This document shows, piece by piece, positions 45,911 to 54,571 of a stretch of 56,274 nt of DNA. The first letter of the stretch is position 1. Each line of letters starts with the position of its first letter. The DNA comes from Croceibacterium segetis (GTDB taxonomy: Bacteria; Pseudomonadota; Alphaproteobacteria; Sphingomonadales; Sphingomonadaceae). Under the pieces are notes generated by a model. That model searched no databases. It was not told where the DNA came from and was given only the letters and a program-made list of their open reading frames with translations. Made by a program: the position numbers and the translations under genes. The DNA lies in NCBI RefSeq assembly GCF_011320115.1, contig NZ_JAANOZ010000016.1, forward strand, positions 1 to 56,274. The letters are read 5' to 3'.

Positions 45911-46586
45911 ACTGCATCAACTTCGCGATGCGATATCCTACCTGATAGGACGGCATGGTGACTTTTCGGCGACAGTGTTTCGAACAGCTCCATTGGCGAC
46001 TCTCGTTCAACCGTGCCGCACGAGTACTGCCTCCGGCGCGTGAGGAAACGAGGCCGTTCCCGGTGTCCCCTTTTGGGAAGCCGCTTGCGCTTTCCACTTG
46101 GGCTGGCCGAGCCACACTTTCGGCGCGCCGAACTACCCATGGACGTTGAATTCGTCCCAAGCTCCAGTTGCCTTCTCACCGCACAGCTATGGCCTGCTGT
46201 CGAGGTGAGCAACGGCACCAAGGTGAAACCTAACGTCCGGGCTACAGGCCTAAAGTTCGTTCGCTGCGCGGTGGCGCGTCGCCCGATGGATTTCCGGTCG
46301 ATAGTCCGAGAGGACTAGCTGCTTGCGGCAAGACCCAGTCAAGCTCATTTAGGGCAACGGGACAGCCTCGACTTAGGCCATCGTTCGAGGCCAGCGGCTG
46401 GCGGCCCCGGGCTTGGCAGGAAGCCTGTTAATTCGCGCCCAAAGCAGCGCGTCGATCGGGCTCTTCTGCGGCGGAGTTTGTTCGTTTCGGTTGTTGGATT
46501 TCGCGTTTAATTTGGCGGGGAAACCTTAGCGCTTGTGATTACCGCTGTTCTGGCAAAAGATCGGCGCGAGACAAAGTGAGTCGAAG
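45911..46586. other. Gene-poor intergenic region
   Basis: 676 bases between divergent genes at 45910 and 46587. Short frames are present on both strands but none shows a domain, a signal or a ribosome site. The region should hold the promoter of the regulator; no clear promoter motif was found. Confidence 0.45.
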
Positions 46587-46826
46587 ATGGCCAAGTGCCT
46601 CAATCCATTTTGCGAAGCGGCCAAGCCGCGTTTCCTGCCGCTTACCCCGGGCCAGCAGTTGAAGATCGCCGAACCCTGGGCGGCGAAGGGCGAGCGCTGT
46701 TCCTTTTGCGGAGCTGTTTATTACAATAGCGTCTTTGGCGGGCGCGAGCACCGCGGGTTTCTGGATGGCTTCATGATGCCGCGAGGATGGCGGCCAATTA
46801 CCATTGGGTCAGGGACGCGCGTGTAG
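46587..46826 (+). CDS. Small four-cysteine protein, likely zinc-binding
   Basis: A 79-residue protein with two cysteine pairs, C4-x4-C9 and C38-x2-C41 (RCSFCGAVYY), a spacing that can bind zinc as a ribbon or knuckle. The rest (PLTPGQQLKIAEPWAAKGE, REHRGFLDGFMMPRGWRP) is polar with no membrane segment. No named family is recognised. Weak GA-rich upstream sequence. The cysteine pattern supports a real gene in an otherwise poor region. Confidence 0.55.
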   Translation: MAKCLNPFCEAAKPRFLPLTPGQQLKIAEPWAAKGERCSFCGAVYYNSVFGGREHRGFLDGFMMPRGWRPITIGSGTRV

Positions 46827-46980
46827 CGCGTGCCTTGTCCTGAGCCTTGTCTGGTCCGCGGTTCTAGCTCGACACGCATCCCAAAATGGGAAACTCGAGA
46901 AGAACTCTCGCCTTTCGGTGCACCGCGGCTGGTGTTAAGTTTTGACCCTGAAGTTTAACGCTGTCCACGCGCGAGGGCCC

Positions 46981-47583
46981 ATGATTCGTCGAGTAAATCG
47001 CCTGACCCTTTTCGCCCTCGCCACTTTGTCGGGCCTGTCGTGGGCGTCCTCGGCTGAAGCGGGAAAGCCGGTCGCTGCGCCGCCGCCAGGCTGCTCTACC
47101 GTCACGTTCAGCGTTACGACCCTTGACTGCCTTGGGTTTTATGAGGGCAACCTGGTTGCCGAAGATGGACCGAAGCTCACTCAGGCTCTCGGCCTGACGA
47201 GCGGCTTGGATGGCGATGCATCGTCGCTGCTCGAAAAGATTGAATGGGGGTCGGGTCAAGACGGCAATCCCATCGATTTCCTCACCTCGCTATCCGGGAA
47301 GACCGTGATCGGCATCCATTTCGGCGGAGGCCGTGACGGATATAATGGGACGGGGTTCTGGTTGCTCGACGCGCCAGCGGACACCGACAAGATCACATGG
47401 TACTCGAATACCCAAAGTGGCATTTCGAATGCGGGACTCTATTTGACGCAGGTCCCGCCGGCGGTCCCCGAACCGTCGACTTGGGCACTGCTGCTCGTCG
47501 GTTTTGCCGCCCTTGGCGGTGCGATGCGACGATTGCGACTTGGCAATAACGCCAAAGTGGCCCTCGCCTACAAAGACACTTAG
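46981..47583 (+). CDS. PEP-CTERM sorted exported protein
   Basis: A 200-residue protein with a signal peptide (LTLFALATLSGLSWASSAEA) and a textbook PEP-CTERM end: VPEPSTWALLLVGFAALGGAMRRLR. The mature part has two Cys (GCSTVTFSVTTLDCLGFYEG) and the pattern GNxxxEDGPKLTQALGL, seen in PEP-CTERM proteins of unknown function. It is the second predicted exosortase substrate, lying 13 kb from the first. ATG 46981 gives the best signal peptide. Confidence 0.9.
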   Translation: MIRRVNRLTLFALATLSGLSWASSAEAGKPVAAPPPGCSTVTFSVTTLDCLGFYEGNLVAEDGPKLTQALGLTSGLDGDASSLLEKIEWGSGQDGNPIDFLTSLSGKTVIGIHFGGGRDGYNGTGFWLLDAPADTDKITWYSNTQSGISNAGLYLTQVPPAVPEPSTWALLLVGFAALGGAMRRLRLGNNAKVALAYKDT

Positions 47584-48383
47584 CGACAGCTTGAGCTTGC
47601 ACGGCGGCGAGTGAATATACCTCCCGCGGCTTGCCGGAAGCGCCTTTGGTCACGGCCGACTCTGGACTTCGACGATTGAGGTAAGCGAAGCCCGAATTCC
47701 TGCATGCCAAATCGATGGCCGGAGAGGCATCGCCGCTCTTCCTGGCGATGGCGAAGTCGGCTGCCCGGGGCCGCTGGCGTAATCGAACTGCCTTTGCCCC
47801 TCGTCGGTATGACAGCCGGGTCTCTTGCTTGGGCGCAGGGACGATATGGCGGCATGCTGTTCGCCAATCGCCTACCTGAGGCGGTGGCTGACCATCTTGG
47901 TTTCAAGCCGGCACCCGATTGTGGTCCTGTCCTGCAGGATCGGTCTGGCCGTCCAGTCCTCGCTCGTATAGGTATTCGAGATTGCATTGGAGGATGTCCG
48001 CGATAGTTCGCCAGCCAGACTCCTGAAGTGGTTGGGTGGTGAGCCGTAAGCGAGATCTAACCAACGCTTGACTTCAAGCCGCCCTGCGCTGGGTGCGCGC
48101 TTCCGAAGCGGCGATGGGGCTTGCTTTGCAATTCGTTGCTGCGCTTCGAGCCCAGTGATACGCTTGGCACTTGCTCTCGCACGTGTCCAAACGCGCCACT
48201 CACTGCGCAGGTGGCCGACGGAGGATTCTGTACCTGCCCAGCGGATCGGCGCTGGAAGGCTAGTCGATAAGCGCTGCGCGAAAATCGCGAGACGAGTCGC
48301 TTCTCCTTCCGCGACTCGAATGACTATGCTTTACTCTTCTAGGTTGCATTGATCGAACGGTGAGTTGGGGTCGACCCTTTCCA
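47584..48383. other. Gene-poor intergenic region
   Basis: 800 bases after the PEP-CTERM gene. Short frames on both strands look like composition artefacts (rich in Arg, Ser, Pro with no hydrophobic core). No terminator with a T-run, RNA gene or mobile element end was recognised. Confidence 0.45.
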
Positions 48384-48797
48384 ATGTTCAGGCACAAACT
48401 CTTGCTCGCGGCAATACTGTTGTACCCTGCCTCGGCTGCGATGGCCGACCGCTTTGACGACCTGTGGTCGGAGGGTCACCAATGGTTGGAGCCCGCGGGG
48501 ATTACCAAACCGATGTTTCGGTCGCTCACGATCTGGAGCGAGGGTCAATATTTCCTCGGATATTGCGGCGGCTACTTGCCGGGCAGTGATATCGCCGTGT
48601 GGCGCAACTGGTGGAGCAAGACGATTATTCCTCACAGCGCGGTCGGTCGAGAGTTGCTCGATAGAGGCGCGGCTCTTTATTCCCGCGGCGTCGATGACGG
48701 CAAGTCGGCACCGCCGGCAAAGGAATTTTGCCGGAGAGCACTCGATGCTTGGTCTCAAGACATCAATGCCGCCAATCTGGTGGCCCATGCCAAGTAA
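48384..48797 (+). CDS. Exported protein of unknown function
   Basis: A 137-residue protein with a signal peptide (MFRHKLLLAAILLYPASAAMA). The mature part has Trp-rich and Tyr-rich segments (FDDLWSEGHQWLEPAG, GQYFLGYCGGYLPGSDIAVWRNWW) and two Cys that might form a disulfide. No family is recognised. ATG 48384 is favoured over GTG 48360 because it gives a clean signal. It is isolated between gene-poor stretches. Confidence 0.6.
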   Translation: MFRHKLLLAAILLYPASAAMADRFDDLWSEGHQWLEPAGITKPMFRSLTIWSEGQYFLGYCGGYLPGSDIAVWRNWWSKTIIPHSAVGRELLDRGAALYSRGVDDGKSAPPAKEFCRRALDAWSQDINAANLVAHAK

Positions 48798-49271
48798 TAC
48801 TTGCACGCCATTCGCCTGTCACTCTTCATCAGAAGCGCGGCAGGACAGGTTGTGAGGAAAGGATGGGCAACGCAGCGTGGTCTTTGACGCCTATTCGGCG
48901 AGCCTAGCCGTGTCCGTTGGCGCGGCGTTGCGAATCCGGGACGAGTTGTCGGCCGGCGATTAACCCGACGATAGAACTGGCAAACGCCGAAATGCCTCTG
49001 CCCATGTTATGTCTGCGCTATCGAACCGCGTCCACCTCGGCTCCGGTTCCGGGCCTTGTTCCTTTGGCAATGGCAATCCGGCGATCGGTCTGTTTCGGCA
49101 GCGCTCGACACTGATGGGGCGTTGGCGTGGTGCATTATAGTCCGCGGTCGCACATGGAATCCGAGTGGTGGGCCCTCGGAGGTTTCGACCTTCAATCCTT
49201 AGCAAACGCCTTTTCCATGAAAAGCATGTCCTTCGGTGGATGGTGGGTGCTGGCGCTTTTTGGGAGCGGAA

Positions 49272-49313
49272 GGAGCGCCGGGTCAGGAGGGGTTGCGACC
49301 CCCCGGCACTCCC
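49272..49313. repeat. Stem-loop repeat element, copy 2
   Basis: GGAGCGCCGGG at 49272-49282 pairs with CCCGGCACTCC at 49302-49312, ten base pairs with one mismatch, enclosing an inner GGGG-TTGCGA-CCCC hairpin. Read on the minus strand, its arms are identical to those of the element at 2281-2321. Confidence 0.75.
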
Positions 49314-49356
49314 GAGTCACATTCTCAGCTACAAATGTTAAGAAGTGATAGCCGAA

Positions 49357-49400
49357 GGAGCGCCGCGCGCGGGATAGGTCTGGGTTGCGCCCGACGCTCC
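49357..49400. repeat. Stem-loop repeat element, copy 3 (degenerate)
   Basis: GGAGCGCCG at 49357-49365 pairs with CGACGCTCC ending at 49400 (eight of nine positions). It keeps the inner GGGTTGCGCCC motif of copy 2 and the same flank (CGAAGGAGCGCC versus GGAAGGAGCGCC). Confidence 0.6.
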
Positions 49401-49450
49401 CAACGACTGCCTTAAGCATATGTTTGAGGTCAGATGTGGCCCGCATCAAA

Positions 49451-49484
49451 GGAGCGCCGAGTTCACCCTCAGATTCGGCGCTCC
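49451..49484. repeat. Stem-loop repeat element, copy 4
   Basis: GGAGCGCCGA at 49451-49460 and TCGGCGCTCC at 49475-49484 form a perfect ten-base stem with a 14-base loop. It shares the AAAGGAGCGCCG edge of the other copies but lacks their inner hairpin. Confidence 0.6.
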
Positions 49485-49913
49485 GATGTGCATGGAGCTG
49501 CGATGGCTGCCGGGCCCAGCGCCGTGCCCGATACGAATTTGATATTGCTCGTGAAAATGCGACATAAGCCCGGCGATCGAAAAGCGGATCTGCCGCGTCG
49601 ACGATCGACAAGAATGGCGATTGCCGCAGCGCAGGAGTTGATCGCTGGCGCACGAACATGCCCGGCACGCCCAAGACGGGGAAGCGTTTCTGGCATCGCG
49701 GCCGCCAGTCCATTCTTGACGTTGGTGGCCGCGCCGTACCGGCACGAATGCACCCCGCGCACCGCAAGACAAGTAGCGCCTGCCGATTACCCTTGTGGTC
49801 AGAACTGGGCGGTGCGCGCGAGCAGGGTTCCTTGCATGGCAAACCGTTTGTTAACCGCACCCACGTAAAAGACCCCTCGGGACATTTACCTAGAGCCACA
49901 ACAGGGGATCAAG

Positions 49914-50486
49914 ATGACACTTGGCGGAGGGACGGTTCGCGCCGTGATTAGCCGATCGATGATGATTGGCCTTTTGCTTGCCTGCGAGATCAGTGCAAGT
50001 GAGGCGATGGCAGCAAACCAGGGAACACTTGGCGCAACGTCGACGGGCGACATCGCCATTTCGGCGTCGATACCGAGCCGTGCGCGTATCACAGGTCTAA
50101 GCGACGTTTCGTTTGTCAATCAAGATCCCAGCACGGCCGCTTCAGCCGCACAGGATATCTGCGTATGGAGCAACACCGCGACCAAGGCGTACACGATCAC
50201 GGCTACCGGAAGCGGTAGCGGTAGCGCCTTCACGCTGTCGAACGGTGCCGGCACAGTGCCCTACGCCGTCGAATGGGCGGCCACGAGCGGGCAGACATCG
50301 GGGTCGGCGCTGATCGCGGGGACGGCCTCTTCTCCTCAGGCATCGGGCGCGGTAAACCAAACGTGCTCGAGCGCCCCGAACGCCTCGGCCAGCCTAATCG
50401 TCAAAATGACCACGACTGACCTCGGCACGATGATCGCCGGGAGCAATTACACCGGAACGCTGACCCTTCTCGTCACGCCGCAGTAA
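49914..50486 (+). CDS. Spore coat U (SCPU) domain pilin-like protein
   Basis: A 190-residue secreted protein: signal sequence around residues 12-33 and an SCPU domain with strands GTLGATSTGDIAISASIPSR, LSDVSF, two Cys (DICVWSNT, NQTCSSAPN) likely joined, and a C-terminal strand YTGTLTLLVTPQ that would interact with the chaperone. AGGGG with a short spacer precedes ATG 49914. It is the first gene of the fimbrial operon and a probable major or minor pilin of the archaic/alternate chaperone-usher type. Confidence 0.87.
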   Translation: MTLGGGTVRAVISRSMMIGLLLACEISASEAMAANQGTLGATSTGDIAISASIPSRARITGLSDVSFVNQDPSTAASAAQDICVWSNTATKAYTITATGSGSGSAFTLSNGAGTVPYAVEWAATSGQTSGSALIAGTASSPQASGAVNQTCSSAPNASASLIVKMTTTDLGTMIAGSNYTGTLTLLVTPQ

Positions 50487-50510
50487 GCGAAGTCATTCAC
50501 TTCGTGACTT

Positions 50511-50552
50511 GCCCGCCCCGGTTCATTGGCCGTGGGCGGGCTTCTCATCTTT
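50511..50552 (+). terminator. Hairpin between the two SCPU genes, probable attenuator
   Basis: GCCCGCCC-CGG-TTCATTGG-CCG-T-GGGCGGGC forms an 11-base-pair stem with one bulge (50511-50541) followed by a pyrimidine-rich TTCTCATCTTT. It lies 25 bases after the first pilin stop, so it may reduce expression of the usher genes relative to the first pilin. Confidence 0.6.
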
Positions 50553-50592
50553 GCTTACCGGTTCTTAACGATCCCTGTTCATAACGTTAACC

Positions 50593-51087
50593 ATGAAATC
50601 GGGGATAGTCCTTAATGCGGGCCTGGTTGTGTGGGCGGCTGTCGCTGGCACGTCGTCGTCGCCTGCGCACGCGGCGTCCAACAAGGCGCGCCTCACCGGC
50701 CTGAGCGACGTCGCCTTCGGGCTGATCGCGAGCAACGTCGATCAGTCGGCAAGCCAGAGCGTTTGCGCTTACAGCTCGAGCAATACCAATGGATATTCGG
50801 TCACCGCGATCGGGAGCGGGGGAGGGGGAGCGTTCGAGCTGCTCGCGGGTGCCACGCCGCTGCCGTACGATGTCTTGTGGTCCGATGCCGGCAACCAGAC
50901 CAGCGGCGTCGCCCTGGCCCCGGGCACGACGAGGTCGGGCTTCACCTCCACTGCCAGCCAGCAAACCTGCAATAGCGGTCCGAGCTCCTCGGCAAGCCTT
51001 ACTGTGATTATCCGATCGGCGACCCTGATGTCGGCAAGGGCGGGGACCTATTCGGGTATGCTGCAAATCACAATCGCGCCTGAATGA
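50593..51087 (+). CDS. Spore coat U (SCPU) domain pilin-like protein
   Basis: A 164-residue secreted protein, signal peptide ending SPAHA. It repeats the SCPU plan: ARLTGLSDVAFGLI, first Cys in SVCAYSSSNTNGYSVTAIGSG, second in QQTCNSGPSSSASL and a last strand AGTYSGMLQITIAPE. It is shorter than the first pilin because it lacks the N-terminal GTLGATSTG segment. It overlaps the usher start by four bases (ATGA). Confidence 0.87.
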   Translation: MKSGIVLNAGLVVWAAVAGTSSSPAHAASNKARLTGLSDVAFGLIASNVDQSASQSVCAYSSSNTNGYSVTAIGSGGGGAFELLAGATPLPYDVLWSDAGNQTSGVALAPGTTRSGFTSTASQQTCNSGPSSSASLTVIIRSATLMSARAGTYSGMLQITIAPE

Positions 51088-53639
51088 GCAACTTACGGTC
51101 ATTCACCGGATGCCGCGGCGCGCTCGCGCTGGGCTGCGCGGCCGTTGCCACGAGCTTCCTGCCTGCGCAGGCGCGCGCCGGCAACGCTCCGGTGATCTCG
51201 GTCGGCGAGCCCGACGGCTTTGCCGAGCTGACCGGGGATCAGACGCTGCTGGTTGATGTCTATTTCGGAGGAGTGCGTCTGGGAGAGGCGCTTGTTGTCG
51301 CGACGCCTGATAACGTGCGGGTCAAAAACCCCGTGGCCTTGTTTGATTTGCTGCCAGCTGTAACCGATCAGGCGCGCGTCCAGGCGGCACTTGCCGCGCC
51401 CGATCTTCGGGCAAATTCCGCCCTGGCCTGCTCGACAGGCTCTGACCGCGACACGTGCGGTCGTCTCTCGCCCGAGATTGTCGGCGTCATCCTCGATCGG
51501 CAGCGGCTGCGCCTGGACGTGTTCCTCAATCCTCGACTGCTGGTCATCCACGACAATGTCGAGGAACGCTACCTGCCTACGCCGACGAGCGGCCTGTCGA
51601 TGACCAACGGCATTGGTGCAGTGCTTTCGGGGCAATCAGGCACAGGCCGGAATTTCTACAATTTGCAGGACCGACTCGTACTCGCGAATGGAACGCGGCG
51701 GCTGCGTGCAGACATGTCTTACGCCACAAACCACGGCCTCGAAGCCGAGCGGCTCGCTTTTGAATGGGACCGGGCAGAGGTGCGCTACTCGGCCGGTGCA
51801 TTGTGGGCTCCGGGAACCGACCTGACGGGGCGGCGCAAGCTGCTTGGTCTCGGCATCGAATCACAAGTCGACACGCGTCTGGACAAAGACCAGATTCTCG
51901 GCAGTCCGGTTGTAGTCTACCTCGATCGCAGAGCGCGGGTGGATGTGGTCCGCGATGGCCGCGTGCTCAATTCGGCGATCTACGAAGCCGGGAATCAGCA
52001 GGTGAATTCCGCCAATCTCCCCGAAGGTTCCTACCAAATTGTCCTGCGGATTGACGAACCTGGCGGGCGAACACGCGAGGAGCGGCGATTTTTCACGAAA
52101 AGCCGGCGAATCCCGTCACCCGGGCGGACGGACTTCTTCGCCTTCGGCGGCGTCTTCGCCCGCGGCGGCGATCCGGGCGCCCTCCTGCCGTCACGCCATC
52201 CTTACTTTGAAGCCGGCATCGGACGCCGGATGAATCAGAGCTGGGCAGTCGAGGGTAAGATCGAGGCGAGCGACAAAACCGCGTCGATGGAGCTGGGAGC
52301 GACCCTGCTGACGCAGTTCGCGCAAGTGCGCGCCGCCGCAATCGCCGACTTTCACGGGCGCTTCGGCGGCATCCTACAGCTCGCCTCGAATGGATTCTCA
52401 CGGCTCAACTTCAGTTTCGATTTGCGGCGCCTCGACGGTGGTTCAATGACCGCAGGCCCAACGGCTGGCCCAGTCGGGGGTTCGCTGTCGAATTCCTTCG
52501 GCGCAGCTGGCTTGGCCCGGCTGGGCAACAGTTATTTGCAGATTGGCGGCCTCGTATCCTACAGCATGGCGAACGTCCGCTTTCTTGGCGTGTTCTCTTA
52601 CCGCGAGGATCACGAGCAAGTGGCGAGTTACAGTGTTGGCCCCTCACTGGAGTGGGATGTCTTGCGTAAGGGCCCGTTCACGCTAACTTTGCGCGGCGAT
52701 ATGACCGCGACCGAGCGCGGCGCCTCCGAGTTCGCGGGTATTTCGCTGCGCCTAGTTGGAGGACACGCGTCTATGACCGCGCTAGGTGCAAGCAGGACGT
52801 CCAGTATCACCGCCGACGATCTTGGCGATGGCCTTGTGACATCCCTCGCCGGGACGTGGACGACGGGCGCCGCAGGCGGCGATTTGGCTCTCGGTGCCGG
52901 CTTTGAACATCAGCCGCGGCAAGACGATCTCGTGCTGTCGTCCGAATTTCGTCACCCGCTGGGCTCGCTGTCGGGCGATCTTGTGCGCAGCGACAACGGT
53001 CCCTCGAGCGTATCACAATACAGTGTCGGCATGCAGACAACTATCATCGCCGGCGGTGGAACGGTGCGGGTTGCCGGCAAGACCACCAGCGACAGCTTGG
53101 TCGTGGCCCACGTCGCGGGCGCACGCGATGGCGATCGCTTCGAAATGCTCGTCAACGAGCAAGTCGCCGGAACGATCGTGGGTGACCAGCCGCTCATGCT
53201 CCCCCTCGCGACTTATCGCGCCTACGACGTGCGCATCCGGCCGACCGGGAAGGATTTGCTCGCCTACGACAGCTCTCCGCGCCACATTGGCCTTTACCCA
53301 GGCGCGGTGAGCCGACTCGAATGGAAGGTTGCTCCCATCACGATCAAATTCGGCCGCCTAGTCGCCCCTGATGGCAAGCCGGTCGTTCGCGCCTCAATCA
53401 CCGGCAGGGGCGTCTGGAGTGAGACTGACGACAACGGCTTTTTCCAGGTCGAGGCACCCGATGATGCGGAGCTGACCGTGACGACGCATGACGGCCGCTC
53501 CTTTGCGGCGAAGCTACCATTGGGTGAACCGCAAGGCGGGGTCGTCCGGCTTGGATCGGTGCTATGCTGTGGCGCGGGTGAAATGTGGCTTGGCGCCCTC
53601 GACCCACGAGTCCTGCCTGTCGAGGGGACGGCGGAATGA
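51084..53639 (+). CDS. Fimbrial usher, CS1/TcfC-like
   Basis: An 851-residue outer-membrane usher with a signal peptide ending PAQARA. The N-terminal domain (LVDVYFGGVRLGEALVVATPDNVRV) is followed by the paired Cys LACSTGSDRDTCGRL, barrel strands with usher phrases (LPEGSYQIVLRIDEPGGRTREERRFF, DFFAFGGVFARG), and a C-terminal part with GKPVVRASITGRGVWSETDDNGFFQVE, a carboxypeptidase-like or CS1-type C-terminal domain. It exports and assembles the SCPU pilins. ATGA-coupled to the genes on both sides. Confidence 0.88.
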   Translation: MSNLRSFTGCRGALALGCAAVATSFLPAQARAGNAPVISVGEPDGFAELTGDQTLLVDVYFGGVRLGEALVVATPDNVRVKNPVALFDLLPAVTDQARVQAALAAPDLRANSALACSTGSDRDTCGRLSPEIVGVILDRQRLRLDVFLNPRLLVIHDNVEERYLPTPTSGLSMTNGIGAVLSGQSGTGRNFYNLQDRLVLANGTRRLRADMSYATNHGLEAERLAFEWDRAEVRYSAGALWAPGTDLTGRRKLLGLGIESQVDTRLDKDQILGSPVVVYLDRRARVDVVRDGRVLNSAIYEAGNQQVNSANLPEGSYQIVLRIDEPGGRTREERRFFTKSRRIPSPGRTDFFAFGGVFARGGDPGALLPSRHPYFEAGIGRRMNQSWAVEGKIEASDKTASMELGATLLTQFAQVRAAAIADFHGRFGGILQLASNGFSRLNFSFDLRRLDGGSMTAGPTAGPVGGSLSNSFGAAGLARLGNSYLQIGGLVSYSMANVRFLGVFSYREDHEQVASYSVGPSLEWDVLRKGPFTLTLRGDMTATERGASEFAGISLRLVGGHASMTALGASRTSSITADDLGDGLVTSLAGTWTTGAAGGDLALGAGFEHQPRQDDLVLSSEFRHPLGSLSGDLVRSDNGPSSVSQYSVGMQTTIIAGGGTVRVAGKTTSDSLVVAHVAGARDGDRFEMLVNEQVAGTIVGDQPLMLPLATYRAYDVRIRPTGKDLLAYDSSPRHIGLYPGAVSRLEWKVAPITIKFGRLVAPDGKPVVRASITGRGVWSETDDNGFFQVEAPDDAELTVTTHDGRSFAAKLPLGEPQGGVVRLGSVLCCGAGEMWLGALDPRVLPVEGTAE

Positions 53640-54328
53640 CAAAGAAGACCATTGTCCATGTCACGCTGGCGTTCGGAATGGCGCTAGGGTTCGCCTCGTT
53701 GGCGCACGCCGAGATGGTCCTGAGCCAGGTCATCGTCGATCTGCTTCCGGGTAAGCCCCCGCGCGATGACATCGAAGTGTTCAACGATGGCTCCGAGCGG
53801 ATGTACGTCTCGGCTGAGCCGTTTGAGATCCGGTTCGCCGGCACACCTTTCGAACAACGCCTGCCGGCGACCGACCCCGAACGATCTGGCATCCTCGTCT
53901 CGCCGCAAAAGCTTGTCCTTTCTCCGGGCGAGCGACGCACGATCCGCATCGCCGCGATTGGCGAGCGGCCGGCCGCAGACCGCGTCTATCGCGTGGCGAT
54001 CAAACCGGTCGCCGGCCCCCTCTCGGCGGACGCGAGCGCGCTCAAGATGTTCGTCGGCTATGACGCGCTAGTGCTCATCAGACCAGCGCAGTTTACGGGC
54101 GACGTTGCCGCAGAGCGCAAGGGCAAGGCGCTCCTCCTTACCAACGCCGGCAACACCGCACAGGAGCTGTTTGACGGCAGGCAGTGCGACACGAGCGGCA
54201 AGAACTGTCGGTCTCTTGAGGCGAAGCGGCTTTACCCCGGCGCCACTTGGCAGCAGGCGCTGCCGTTCGACACGCCGGTAATCTATAAGGTCGCCATCGG
54301 TTCGCTAATCCGCGAGAGGCGCTTCTAA
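53636..54328 (+). CDS. Periplasmic fimbrial chaperone
   Basis: A 230-residue PapD-like chaperone with signal peptide ending LAHAE. N-terminal Ig domain: LSQVIVDLLPGKPPRDDIEVFNDGSERMYVSAEPFEI, then GILVSPQKLVLSPGERRTIRI, the conserved G1-strand region; the second domain contains a Cys pair (QCDTSGKNC). It donates a strand to pilin subunits on the way to the usher. ATG 53636 overlaps the usher stop, so it is the last coupled gene of the operon. Confidence 0.88.
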   Translation: MTKKTIVHVTLAFGMALGFASLAHAEMVLSQVIVDLLPGKPPRDDIEVFNDGSERMYVSAEPFEIRFAGTPFEQRLPATDPERSGILVSPQKLVLSPGERRTIRIAAIGERPAADRVYRVAIKPVAGPLSADASALKMFVGYDALVLIRPAQFTGDVAAERKGKALLLTNAGNTAQELFDGRQCDTSGKNCRSLEAKRLYPGATWQQALPFDTPVIYKVAIGSLIRERRF

Positions 54329-54571
54329 CCTTCATCCGGCACACTCTCATGCGCTGGCGATGCCGCGGGGTTCCATTGTCGCTGAGCGGCCCCGCCACTA
54401 GAGAAAGTTGCGAAACTTGACGTTCTTAGACTCGACCTACGAATCCCTCGCTCTCCGCCACTTTGCTCCTCCTGCAAGTGAGGCCCCTGGATGCTCGGCG
54501 GCGGTGGACCGGAGGATGCGGAGAGGGGCCCGGCCTGCGCCGGGGCTGCTGCCTAAAGGGCCAGGCCAAAC

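Larger units (their letters stand above)
48798..49913. other. 1.1 kb non-coding region carrying three stem-loop repeats
   Basis: No convincing gene. A long minus-strand frame covers it, but the residues look like non-coding GC-rich sequence and the frame crosses the stem-loop repeats. The three repeat units are listed separately. The right end must contain the promoter of the fimbrial operon. Confidence 0.55.

Noticed and set aside
46865-46925. Short inverted repeats (TCCCA-AAA-TGGGA and CGAGA-AGAAC-TCTCG) as terminator or operator
   Set aside because: Five-base arms are expected often by chance and no T-run follows.
47580-48006. Overlapping frames on both strands after the second PEP-CTERM gene
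   Set aside because: Arg- and Pro-rich with no hydrophobic core, no ribosome site and no similarity to known families.
49192-49899. 235-residue minus-strand frame in the gap before the fimbrial operon
   Set aside because: Crosses the stem-loop repeats, has no recognisable motif or start signal, and its residue use is typical of non-coding GC-rich DNA.
54525-54560. GC-rich hairpin downstream of the CEMIP-like gene
   Set aside because: CCCGGC/GCCGGG can pair but there is no T-run on the minus strand, so a terminator is not supported.
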